Below are positions 1-11,341 of a stretch of 64,000 nucleotides of DNA, in pieces. The position numbers were made by a program, and so were the translations under genes. The notes beneath the pieces were generated by a model that was given only the letters and a program-made list of their open reading frames with translations, had not been told where the DNA came from and made no database searches. Origin of the DNA: Cylindrobasidium torrendii FP15055 ss-10 (Eukaryota > Basidiomycota > Agaricomycetes > Agaricales > Physalacriaceae); the NCBI GenBank assembly GCA_000934385.1, contig KN880475.1, positions 1-64,000 on the forward strand, read 5' to 3'. Each line of letters starts with the position of its first letter. The first letter of the stretch is position 1.

Positions 1-682
1 TGTAAGGGGAAGCTCCATTATGACTCCCTTCATCTTCCTCCCCTACTTTTTCTATTCGCATACGTTCGAGTCTTATTGCCTCATTGGGAAGTGCTTACGA
101 TATCACGCTTAGTAGCAAGCTATGTACAGGTGTTCGCCTCATGTAGAATTTCATTACTCTTTTTACCATCATCTTCCACTCGCGTGAAAGGGAGTCAACC
201 ACCGTATCGGCGCGTACACCGATAGGATCGTTACCTTAAGAAACAACGCTCAACCTACGGCATCGAAGGTATAATCGACGCCCTTATTTCACGGAACCGC
301 GAGCACGTGTTCGACACACCACTGCGCGCGAGATCTCATACGAAGTATATTCGAACTCGTAATCCTACGCTACCGGATTACAATGATGCTGCAGCTGTTA
401 TGCTGTCGCCAATGCTCTACACCATTTATTTTTTGCGAATATTACCAGATGCCTATACACGAACGACTCTAACGTGAGACACTCATCAATCCAAGAATCT
501 CGAAGCAGTGGAATAGCAATGGTATGTACTAAAGACAGATGGAACCGGCATAACAGGGATAGTATAAACAACAAATACCAGCAGAACTATATTAAATATC
601 CATCTCTCCGACACTATACACCCCACCTATACTCTACATGGCAATTAGTATATGTCCCCGTACACTAGACCTGAATCATTCT
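1..682. other. Stretch without a supported gene (left edge)
   Basis: No reading frame here has protein-like composition or splice structure. The longest open frame is 64 codons and looks random. It probably holds the 3' flank of the minus-strand gene ending at 683 and part of a neighbour outside the window. Confidence 0.5.
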
Positions 683-3600
683 CTACTTCTTCTTCCGGGA
701 CCGTGTATTCTTGGCCGGCTCGACTGGTGGAGGCGCAGGTAGGTCGCTGTCATAAACAACCTTCTTGACAATGACCTTCTCAATGACCAGCACGTTCTCC
801 AACGGCGAAGGTGTAAACAGATTCCCCATCTTGTCCAGGGGTGCTACCTGCATTTCACGTCAGTTATCAGTGCGTCTCAAATGAGCTGCCACATTACCTT
901 TGCAGCAGGGGCCAAACAACTCTTCCCAGCCTCCTTCCCCTTCTTCCTCCTGATATTCTGCACGTCAATCTCATCCATGCACACCGTCGTGAACAACCCC
1001 TTGTCCCACTTGACATTTCTTGCCTCTCTGGTGTTCTCCATGCCATCTTCATTGTCAAGCCGCATGCGCTTCATCGGCGGTGGCCTGTCGGGCGTCACAT
1101 ACTCCTCCTCGTCGCCTGGCCCCAGCACATGCCGGACTGACGGAGGAGTTTTATGCACGTCTTCCATTTCCTCATTAACTTCCTCCTCGTTCCCATCCAC
1201 TGCCTTGGCCCTTCGCTCTGCCCGCCGCCGTCTGTCGTCCGCCTTGGCGTCCTCCTCCTTCTGCGCAACCGTCTTCACCTTCACAAGTAAACTGTCCGGC
1301 CGCGCACCCTGCCGTCGCTCGACCTCAGTCTCAATGTCCGCAGCCAGATACCGCTCATTCGCCTTTGTATTCTTCTTGGTGATTTGGTTAAAGTCCACCG
1401 TCTCAACACGCGTCGCAGGTGGCTTGCGCCCCGTTCGCGCCGCCACCATCGGAGGCGCTGGGGCAACACCAAACACGGGCCGCTTGTTGCGCGTCGTCCG
1501 TCGGTTTGACGCGGCAGCTGGCGGTGCAGTGATTTGGACGTCTTCTGGTATTTCTGGTGGCGATGGCGTAGTTGGCGGCGGCGTACCTTCTTCTAGTTCG
1601 ATTTGAACAAGCTCGCTCGTTGGGTGGGACGGAATCGAGCTTTCGTCCGGAGGATCTGGAACTAGAGCGACCGGCAACGAAGCGACGGGCATGGGTACAT
1701 GTGCAGTTGATGTACTTGCATGTTCGTCAGGCGTATGTACGGGCTCAGTTTCCGGCTGGCTTATGGGGGGCGACGATGGTTTGGTGAGTGAAGCCGGGGT
1801 TGGTTTGCTTGCTAGGGTAGACAGTGGTTTGCTTGAGAGAGACTTGGCTAAAGTCGACAACGGTTTGCCTGATACCGACTTGCTCGTTGTAGGCACAGTG
1901 TCGACTGCTTCATATTTGCGTTTGAGTCCATTATTCCTCGCAGGTCGCTCGAGTTGCGCCACCTTCAGTCGCGTTGAAGCCCCTGTGGGTACAGCAGGAG
2001 TTGACGCCTACATATCCAACATCAGCAACCGATAAAAGGTAGGTGCTCAATGCTACGAAACTCACCCAAGAGGCTGTATCCGCTTTCTTTATAGGCAGTT
2101 TAGACTTGTCCGACAGTTGAGAAGGCTTCGTTGCAGATGGTGGCCGAGCATACGGCTTCAGTCTCGGTATCTTGCTAGGTGTGGTGTGCTGTCGTAGGAC
2201 AGATGGTGGGGGGATCGTAGACGCAGACGTTGACGGCGCGGGTGTGGAGGCTTCAGAATCTTCGGGTATAGATGTGGGCACGCTCGCCGATTTCAATGGG
2301 TATGGGAGACTCTGTTCAACAGGAGGGGGTGGTCGCACGGGCGGATCAAGCGTCCGCGCTGGCGAAGCCATGGGCTGACGGTTCAGATCCAACACAGCTG
2401 CTGGTCTGCGTGCGGGTGTCCGTGTAATGGGAGCCACCGCAGGAGCCGGCTCTGCATCTTGCTGGACTAAAGGAGGGCGGCGTGCAGGGCTGCTCATAGG
2501 AGTGTGGTTGGGCAGGGGATGTACAGGATTGTTCTTGATTGGGGAGCTACGCCCACGGTCAGTGACTTCGGATATAGGGACACGTCGTGCAGGTGATCGT
2601 TGAGGCTCTCCATTCGAGGCAGAAGGAGATTCATCGCGTCTTCGGGGTTTAGGCGAACGCATGGGTGGCCGTTGACTGACTACATCTGTGAGAGATGGGA
2701 ATGTCGTAGGGAAGCGGAACGGTTTAGAGGAGGTTGAGGGAGCCTCGAATGGATCCTCGCTAGGTGGTAGGGGTGACGGTGTTTTTGCTACGATTTGACC
2801 CAGCAAATCAGCCGATTTGGGTGAGAGCGACGGAAGTTTGGCTCGCGGCTCACGCGCCTTCTTCTTCATTTGCTCCCGTAGCGGAGACATCTCCCGTCGT
2901 GTAGGGCTAACAAGGTCGTGTAGGTTGGGTTGTGGGGTCGCAGGCGGGTCCGTAGGAGCTACAGACTTGCGTTTGCTTCTTGACTGCCGAGAAGCAGGCG
3001 ACGGTTCTGGGACCATGTTCGGGGACGGTATGACACTCTTTCGGGGTCTTGTAGAGCGACGGAGGGGTGGTGTCCTAACTTGTTCTTCATCAGGTGCAGG
3101 CGACGGCGCCTGGCCACTGTCCGGTGTTGGTAGGCTTGCATCTGAAGGCAAGGGTAGATTTGGGGGCTGATCATTTCCTTGTGGAGTGATAGGCGAAGGG
3201 ACAAGTGCCGCAGCGACGGATGCCTCCTCGTCTGAGGTAGTCCCATCCATCCCTGGCGGCACAGCGAGCAGGTGGTCTGTCTCTATGCCTGCAAATCCCA
3301 TTTCTGTATCTTCCTGCATTGGAGATGGTGGTAATGGTGTTTCCAGCACAATCCGGGGAATTGGGGTCGTTTCGACTTGGATGCTGGCTCTGTCCACGAA
3401 GGGGTTGTCGTCGTCCTGGGGCTCTACGCTCGAAGGTCTGTCTTCAACAGGAAACAACGGTCCACTGCCTGGCAGTGTGCGGTTATCCGGTGTATCTGGA
3501 ATACTAGTGGACGCAGGGCGCGATGGCGTATCGAACGAGTCGTTGGAGGTGGATAAGGCCGTATGAAGTCGCTCGACGGCTCCGTCGACGTTTCTCGCAC

Positions 3601-3954
3601 TCGGGGGCGGAGATGGATTGCTTTGTGAACGCATAATTCGTGAGGCGAGTACTGAAGAGGGTTCTGCAAAGTAACATGCTCCAGCAACGTTTTCAATTGG
3701 CTTCGAAACGGCGTACCCTCATTGTCGCCATCGTTTTCCGGCGTCGCCGGGCGAACGTCTGAGTCTCCTTCAGCTTCGATTGGGCCGTCCTCCTCTGGTA
3801 TCTGAGTCCGCAGTGGCGTTTGCACTACCAAAGGCTGAACAAGGATTCCGGACAGCCTTGAAGATCGACGACGAGCAGGTGTAGAGTCCATAGCCGGATT
3901 CGGCACGGTATTAGAATGTGAACCGCGAGGCGAAGATTCCGACGCGTTAGCCAT
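683..3954 (-). CDS. Large disordered protein of unknown function, 1,036 aa
   Basis: I do not recognise this protein. The model has four exons (3954-3717, 3663-2066, 2007-898, 847-683) with introns of 53, 58 and 50 nt, all GT-AG, and sums to 3,111 nt, so the frame closes. The product is rich in Pro, Ser, Thr and Arg, with many SP/TP sites, and is almost certainly disordered. A basic RRRSSRLSG patch lies near residue 30. A short degenerate repeat (KPLSTLA) lies after the middle. The C-terminal part is charged (ERRQGARPDS, a run of basic residues, then EEEVNEEMED) and the tail is basic (NTRSRKKK). No zinc finger, kinase or other fold is visible. The composition suggests a nuclear, phospho-regulated scaffold, which is inference only. 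The start is the first ATG in an open frame before the first intron. Confidence 0.75.
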
Positions 3955-4320
3955 GCGGAAAGCACGAGTTCTGCACGAGCGACTCTGATGATGACCGCAG
4001 GGACGAAAGCTTAGTTTCAACGCGTCGCACGTGATCCGATTGATATTTGATCCCGGTCACCTCTCGGACGCGAGGCGCTCACGCGACTATATGTTGGCCC
4101 CAAGAAACCCTCACGACGAGTCGATGAGATTGAAGTCCATATCAAGTCCTTTGCAAATTATCATGTGTACGTGATTCCATATGCATACAATAGAGCTACA
4201 AGACACCCGAATAAAAAACGAAGGTGGCAAAGAGTCAGTCACCACAGGGAGCACAAACTGGTTAAAGTCAGATTCGGCGGCGCCTCGATAGCGTCCGCCG
4301 CTGAAGGTTGAGCGCAGCGT
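3955..4320. other. Intergenic stretch without a supported gene
   Basis: This lies between the start of the minus-strand gene at 3954 and the stop of the next minus-strand gene at 4321. It should hold the promoter of the former and the 3' end of the latter. No further coding signal is seen. Confidence 0.5.
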
Positions 4321-6215
4321 TTATTCACGATTCCAAGTGTTCCCATTGGGCTTGTCGTTGTGTTTTTCATATTTGTCGTAGGACCGTCCATGCCCGTAGT
4401 CTCGAGATGATCCCGGCTCACGCGGCGGGCTCCCACCTCGGCCGTATCGTGACTCGCCTGCATAATCTTTGCGGTGCTTGTACCGGTCATTCGATGAGAA
4501 GGGGGACGAATCACGCTTAGCGCTCGGCCCTGTTGGCGGCGCCTTCGACGAACTCCTAATCTTGAGCTACGCGGTAATGAGCAACATCAAGCATCGGCAA
4601 GTCTTTAAACTTACCTCCTGGTTCTCTTGGGTGAGGGATTGGATAGACGCCAAGGATTGTGTAATCATGGTCTGCATTTGCTGGAGTACGTCTGTTGTTC
4701 CCGCCGCAGCATTCTGCTGTACTTGTGGTGCAGCTGGCGATTCCCAGCTATTTAAGCGTCGACGTTTCTCCCGGTCATACGCATCTTCGTCATCTCGCAC
4801 TCTCTTCGATGCATGATTCACATCTCGTTGATGCTGCAGCTCATTTTGAGCAGAATTTTGTATGGCGCGGTCCACCTCTTGCGCAATTATTCCTTTTGCC
4901 TTTTCTACCTGCTGGTCGATGATGTAGTTCACTTCCCTGTTCACGCGTGCAAATATCTCGTCCCAGAGATGACCAACACCATCCAGACTAGTTGCCAAAC
5001 GGGCTTTCAATTGGCCATGATTCAGCAGAATTTCCGCGAGATTGGGAGCGACAGATTGGGCGGCCGAATGAGAGACCTTGGAAAGCGTTTGCGATATCTC
5101 AGAATATGTTTTTAGCTTTTTATCCTGTCGTTCAAATTCGCTGGTGAGTTCAAAGACGTCACTGGAAGATCTGGGGAGCATGAGAAGCACCGCTGGCGAC
5201 ATTCACCAGTACGCACTTAGCCATATTCCGGAAGATATCCACGATGTCACGGCTTGCAGAACCTGTAGCGTCAGCACGACGATCTGCTGCTGGTTTAATG
5301 GGGGGCGGGTGGACATTGGGTGGTGGCATGTGCGATGAGCCACCGTTCGTGCTCGTGAATAACGCTCTCTAGCTGATTGTCAAGGTGCGCCGGTACTGAA
5401 GAGGGACATGGCATACAGAAATGGAGGCTGAGTCGCGGCCTATATTGTTCTCGTTGAGCGCAGGCCGACTACGGGGAGAACCTCCAGAGCGAGGTGGTGG
5501 AGATTGACGACGTGGAGGCGTCTGGCGTCGCTGTTGGGCTAGCGAATCAATGGACATGCGTCGGTCACGACCGACATCAGTGTTATTAGACTTTTGAGCA
5601 GAGTCAGGTCCAGTTGGGTATGAGGATGACGGTCCGGGCCCGGAGCGTGACTGTCCTTCTGTGCGAGAGGTTTGGCTGGTGGGGACGCTTTCCTGCCTTG
5701 AATAACGCGAGCCGCGGTCATCGCCGCGCTTATGATCGGACTTGCGAAGCAATAAACTATCGTCTGGGTCCTCTTGCTTAGGCGGCCTGCCAAAAAGGTC
5801 ATGTCGGGGAGGTAGGGGAATGCGATTTGCGTCAATCGAATCGCGTTTGAGCTGTTCATCCGGTCTGCGATGCGGGGGCAGGGGTCCTTTGTTATGGCGC
5901 ATTCCTGGCCACTAGGCGAGCCGTTAGGCTGGAAGCAGAATGTTGATGATGACAACGTACCCCAGGGTCCGTGGGATGGACGAAACTGTGAAGATTGGTC
6001 AGTAATATGCTGAAGGCACACACCTACCACGCACCGACAATCTCGACCCGCTCTGCAGGAAGGAATCAACGCATTCCCGTTGTCATCATAATACTGTGAG
6101 CACCCGCTTCAGCGTCAACGCTGCCGCGGACGAGACTAGCACGAACGCGACATTGGTATTTCTTGTAGGGCGGTAAATGGCTGTGATTGCCGTAGCTGTA
6201 GCTATTTCCAGGCAT
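4321..6215 (-). CDS. CCCH zinc-finger protein with Arg/Ser-rich and coiled regions
   Basis: The N-terminus appears only after splicing small exons: 6215-6147 (23 codons), 6093-6035, a 25-nt exon 5985-5961, then 5911-5417. These join to a finger of the form C-x13-C-x4-C-x3-H: Cys in KKYQCR, then Cys in IPSCRAG, Cys in RDCRF and His in VHPTDPGW. This fits the CCCH (C3H1) class, which usually binds RNA. A basic, Arg/Ser/Pro-rich segment follows (PPRRQSPPPRSG). Next is a helical region (SRDIVDIFRNMAKSSSDVFE and on to a QQVEKAKGIIAQEVDRA segment), an REKRRR patch, a Gln-rich stretch and an RD/RY-rich tail ending NTWNRE. The 48-nt intron after residue about 216 also keeps phase. The composition suggests a nuclear RNA-processing factor, but no specific orthologue is recognised. 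Confidence 0.75.
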
Positions 6216-7929
6216 TTTCGAAGCTCTGCCAGATTCAGAGCTTTAAAGGAGCTAGCGAGGGAGCGATGGCGGTCGGTCGTCGATCACTTCCACGGAACCT
6301 TTGATCGGCCTTTGATTGAAATACTCTGAGCTTATGTAACTTTCCCACGCTTCTTGCCACTTGGAGATTTGATCATGGATGCGTCTCGCCTGCCTATATA
6401 TCCTTCTTTTGCATGCAATCTACTGCATACCTGTGAGCCGCCAATTGTCCTGTGACTGGACTTTTATAGTCGATTCTTGTCACTGCTCTCCACAAGGTTT
6501 GCCTTTGGGAGCAAGCTCAAGCTTATGACTCTCTTCACTCTCGAGTTTGGTATGCCTCATTTACCCGCCACAAACCAGCCTGACAGTATCGCTCGCAATA
6601 CATACTAGTCAAACTCTTATTCCATAACCAATTTCTCCCCAACTCGCGGTTTCTGGTCAAAATGGGCGATCCCCGGCGCTGCCAAGATAATTCTTCGACT
6701 TTGTGACAAGTGCGTCTCTGTATGCCAATGAATCTGACAAAGACACAGTGTTCGAGTATAAAATCCTGCATGGCCTACGTTACGTAAAGGTGTACTCCCA
6801 CGTTGCAATTGTTCGCTGGTCCCGATCTACTTCCATCTTACTGCCGGCCATCATGTTCTCGGTTATGACTTCTCATCTCCCACACATGTCCGCACCACGC
6901 AGGGCTCTTCTCTGCACGACATGGACATCCCGAGGGGTTGTTTATTTCGCTGTGGTTGAACGGAAACCTGGTGGACTCGAAGCCATGTCTGATACTTCTG
7001 TTATTGTGTCAGTCGGCCGTGTGCCCGGCTGGTTCAACGTCGTTAACACATACTGTTATGTCGGTCCCGCTACTTTCCTCCTCCAAGACCAAACATTAAG
7101 CTGCAAGCAACTAGGCTCTCGGAGCTCTCTGCAACCTTGCCAAGGAAGATGGGGTCCAAACAATGGATGTCGCCGTAAATAGCGAGGATGCGGCGTTCAG
7201 TGCGTTCGTCTCACACTTGTATGTCAGAAATTTCTCAGCCATTTCATAGGACTCCAAAGCATGATACAAGGAACAAACAGAGGTAGCGTCGGCGTGTACA
7301 GCGCCGACGACCCAAACCATTTTCTCATCGGTGACACGGAAAGGCTGCTCCATCTCTCTGGCTGCACATTCAGATTCAATTTCGTCCCCGAGCACCGTTT
7401 GCGCCTGAGCGATGCCGTAAGGGACTACCACCTTGCTGTTCTCCACGAGGACAGTGAAATTATTACTCTCGACGATTATGAGAGGACCATTCTTGAGGTC
7501 GACGAGCGCATAGCCGTGGAGGCTCTCTCACACAAGCTGGGGCAAACATGTCTTGACTATTGAAAATTGACAGTCATTGGTCTCGCCAAACCTGATTAGA
7601 TGGCTGCTCGTGAACCCGTCAACTTCTGTCCTTAAATCCTGTCCGCACACCAGGCCTACACGACAAGGCATGCAGCGCCGCGCCGACGCCGATGGCAAGA
7701 GAAGAAGGTAGTTGTGGGGGAGGGATAGTCTGTACGTTTCTATTCATGGATTACTATCATGTACACTACTATTCACTGGTATATGGACTCATGCTCACTG
7801 GAACATGAACGTTGCGGAATTCAGAGCCTCGGTTCAGAGATAAGATAAGATACCCCAATCATGACGATCGCAAAGATCACTTCAAAAATCTTTCTGCTCA
7901 ACACACCCACCCACACTGACCCGCGCAAA
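6216..7929. other. 1.7-kb divergent intergenic region, no firm gene
   Basis: This separates the divergent CCCH and Fap7 starts. Open frames exist on both strands (plus 6703-7182 and 7261-7563; minus 7671-7111) but none shows a known motif or a convincing splice model. The minus frame 7671-7111 is open across about 187 codons except for one TGA (complement near 7527) and has a balanced, protein-like composition. It may be a relic or a gene with an intron I placed wrongly. The remainder should contain two promoters. Confidence 0.4.
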
Positions 7930-8573
7930 ATGACAACCGAACGCCAATCTCCCGTAATTGTGATAACTGGCACGCCCGGGACCGGAAAATCCACACACGC
8001 CGAAATCCTCGCCAATGAATCTCCCATTCCGCTCAGGCATATCAACGTCAGCGAGTTCGTGAAGGAGCACGGCCTGTACGAAGCATTTGACGAGGAGTGG
8101 CAGAGTTACACCGTCGACGAAGATAGGGTGTGTTTCTACCTTAAACGTGGCTAGTAACGCGACTCAGACGCGTCAGTGAACAGCTGTTAGACGAGCTGGA
8201 ACCTCTCGCATCTGCTGGCGGCATCATCCTCGACTGGCACACCTGCGAAGCCTTCCCCGAACGCTGGGCAGACCTCGTCGTCGTCCTCCGCTGTGACCAT
8301 ACACAACTTTGGGAGCGTTTAGAGAAACGGTGCGTGACCCGGTCTCGTCAGGCTTTCGAAGCTCACTCATTGCCAAGTGCATACTCGTTGAAGAAGATCC
8401 AAGAGAATAACGAGGCTGAGATCATGCAGGTAGTGCTAGAAGAGGCGCGATCCTCTTATGCACCAGAGATTGTTGTCGAATTGAATAGTGGCAGCATGGA
8501 GGAGCTCGAAGCCAACGTCGCGCGCATCGTGGAATGGATAGAGGCATGGCGCAAGGATCGTGGTCTTGCCTGA
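7930..8573 (+). CDS. FAP7: Adenylate kinase 6 / Fap7 (40S ribosome maturation NTPase), 182 aa
   Basis: Three exons (7930-8129, 8177-8329, 8378-8573) total 549 nt and give 182 residues, the usual size for this family. The P-loop is GTPGTGKST near residue 15. The NMP-binding part ends in YTVDEDRV. The core contains IILDWHTCEAFPER and LVVVLRCD, and the C-terminal part has ENNEAEIMQVV, all hallmarks of Fap7/hCINAP. The family is a small ATPase/adenylate kinase acting in the nucleus and cytoplasm. It binds Rps14 and is needed for the last 20S-to-18S rRNA cleavage. An upstream in-frame ATG at 7861 would add 23 residues unlike the family, so 7930 (ATGACAACCGAA) is chosen. Introns are 47 and 48 nt and both split Arg/Val codons in phase 2. 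Confidence 0.93.
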
Positions 8574-8689
8574 AATCGCCTTCATAATTTACGCGTTACA
8601 GCATACTAAGTTTATACGAATATACACAATCAACAACAGAAATACAATGCCCACGAGCATATCATAGTGTCTAGATACACGACAGGGTT

Positions 8690-11060
8690 TTAAATCAAGT
8701 CCCACAGCTTCTGCCAGAACGTGCGCGGGCCCCGGTTGAGCTCCAGGTCATTATAGTACTTCTCTTCTTCATTGATCTTGTCCAAGCCAGTCGTTAAATC
8801 AACATGCTCAGGCTCAATCATCTTTGTCTTGTAGACAATCTTGTAGCCCAGCCAGAGGACGAAGAACGTGGGAAGGGCGATGTATGAAGTGATAAACTTG
8901 TCCACCTTCCATGGCATGAAGGCGTCGAAGCCCTTGAAGAAGGTGACAATGGCAGTAACGATCAGCGCTACCCAGCTACCCCATGGTTGGAATGGAGCCT
9001 TGTAAGGTAGACTGTCGCGGGAAATGCCTTGCGCCTTGAGGGCGTTCATGAACCGACTGAAGAAAATGTCAGATGAGCTGGGGCTAACTCGATTGTTGTG
9101 GGCTTACATATGCGAGACAACGATGCACATCCAGGTAATAGCACCCTGTCAATTATGAGTATCTGACTACGAGGATCGAACAACAAACATACGAAGGTCG
9201 AAACGAGGTTGACAAACCAGGTGAATACTGCTGAACGTTAGTCACATGGTCAACCTCAATAGTGAAGAGAGCGGACCTTCGGAGCCGGACGAGCTCACGT
9301 TGAGATAGACGAGGCCACAGAAAAGCGTGCAGAGAATCAAAGCTGGGTAGGGCACACCCGTTCGGTTGACCCGTCTGAAGATCCGTGGCGCCTTGCCTTC
9401 AATAGCCAGGGCATACAATGTACGCGAACCAATGTACAAATCAGAGTTGGCAGCGCTAAGGACGAAGAGCAGGATAGCTGCATTGATCACATGGTTGAGC
9501 ACCTTGATACCGACGAGCGTTGTGGCTATGATATTGATTGAGCAGATGGAAGAGAGTTTGAGGCACTCAACGTACCGACAACGAACGGAGAGGCAGCAGC
9601 GCCCGTCTTAGCCTTTGATGCGGTGAACAAGGTGGGGTCGGTCGATGGCACGACCAGGGAAATGGAGAAGACTCCCAAGACATAGAAGATCACAATACGC
9701 CCTTGAGTGCCACATAAGCAATCATGCTAAACTCGGGAAGATAGACGAACAGAATGTGCGACGAATGGCCTTGGGAATGTTCTTCCTTGGGTTCTGCGCT
9801 TCACCAACGGTGACCTGGAAGAGCGTCAATCGCGTATAGAAGGCTAGCTTTAGTTGACGTACACCAATGAGTTCTGTGCCCATGAACGCAAAGAGTGCGT
9901 TGACAAGAACGGCCCAAAAACCGAGGAAGATGGATGTGCTCTCGTCCTTGACAATGCTAAGGAGATAGTGACCCATGGGACCATTGGGTGCGTTCCAGTA
10001 GCGGAAACCTATGCGGTCATGCTTTGGGTTGCCACCTGCGGAACAAGTGTCAGAAAAATCTCCATGGGTGGCTTGACCAAGGCATACCAAGATCAATAAT
10101 AATGCCCATCAGAATCAAGCCAATGAGAGCAATAACTGGGAGGTGTAGCGTCAGAAAGATGGACGGAGCGGCACGGCTACGGCGTACCTTTGAGACTAGA
10201 CATCCAAAATTCGAGCTCTCCGAAGAACCGGACACCCAACAAGTTGATGATGAAGACTGGGGAGAACGGTTAGCAGCCGCTTGTGGGGGGAGCAGGCCAC
10301 GGCCAACGACGATTTGCAACTCACTGCCTGCAATGAAAATGCCTGGTGAGAGATGGTCAGTATAGGGAATTCGGGGAACTGGGAAGGTAGGCGTACTCAT
10401 CCATACCGCAATGTGCACGGTCTGTGTCCAGTACTGCACAACCACACCAGCAGCATTGATATTATTGGGAGTGACGATCAGCTGTGATGGAATTTTAGTA
10501 TATGCGCAGTTTTGACATTCGTGAAAACAATGGCGTGCTCACGTATTTCATGAGATAGTTCCATCCAAGAGCGAATCCTATAGCAGGGTCTGCGAACCGT
10601 GTTGCGTAGCCTGAGAAGCCCTTTTTGTGCGGAATATAGGCAGCCATTTCGCCCAGGGATACCATGACAAGGTAGCATATTGCGCCCATGAATGCATATC
10701 CGAGGCAAAGACCGAGTGGACCACCTCTTTGGAGAGCGGTGCCGGACCTAAGCGCGCACAAGATTGTCAATATAAAACTTTATGTGGGTACCGCACGACT
10801 GTCATACCCGATGACCAGGCCAGTTCCCACAGCACCACCCAGCTGCCAAGGAGTGAGCACGCTGTTGTGATCAGCGTCCAGGATTGGCCACCCACCGCTA
10901 TCATGGAAATCTGGCGAGCCTTCAAGCCACGGTGGAGCGTCTCTTCGTCTGGCGGCTCGCGAAAGTCTTCATTCCCGTTGTATCCATTGTTGGGATTGTC
11001 GACCGAAGCGACGGAGGCTCTGTCTACCGCCTTTTCCTTGTCGTCGTTTGAAAAGGACAT
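8690..11060 (-). CDS. Amino-acid permease of the fungal APC (YAT) family
   Basis: This is a multi-exon plasma-membrane transporter. The acidic N-terminal tail (MSFSNDDKEKAVDRASVAS) leads to LKARQISMIA. After a spliced intron comes LGGAVGTGLVIG then SGTALQRGGP, the substrate-backbone-binding first helix of this family. Later helices include GYAFMGAICYLVMVSLGEMA, the VIALIGLILMGIIIDLGG segment and FMGTELIGV followed by TVGEAQNPRKNIPKAI (the conserved E-x-NPR-I-P-AI loop). The C-terminus has KAPFQPWGSWVAL and WKVDKFITSYIALP and ends in a soluble tail with FWQKLWDLI. The family imports amino acids by proton symport and needs the Shr3 chaperone to leave the ER; a Shr3 gene lies at 55.8-56.5 kb. 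Substrate specificity cannot be read from the sequence. About ten short introns; exact ends were not all checked. Confidence 0.9.
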
Positions 11061-11341
11061 GATGATGGCGAAAAGAAAGGGAAGCAAGCGGGGCCTCTAG
11101 TAAGCGCCGGAACGTTTTGCATTTTATCCCCCCTGATGGAATGGATCACAGGCACTGCCACTGCCACAGCAGTTAGTATGCTCAACGTCACGCGTTGCCA
11201 AGTCAGAGATAACTGATCCAGGCTGATCCGGGAACTGAAGCTAGTCTGCGCTATCCCCAGCCAAGCACAAGCGGGAGCGTGCGCAAGATAAGAAAGAGAC
11301 TGGGCATAGATTTTTCTACTTCATTTTCTCGGTTTTCCTAC

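Noticed and set aside
881..1606. 241-codon plus-strand frame
   Set aside because: It is a shadow of the Arg/Pro-rich disordered protein on the minus strand, whose four-exon model closes in frame. The plus reading is Ser/Arg-rich without motif.
7261..7563. Plus-strand 100-codon frame overlapping the minus-strand frame
   Set aside because: Both strands are open here and neither shows a motif, so I did not call either as a gene.
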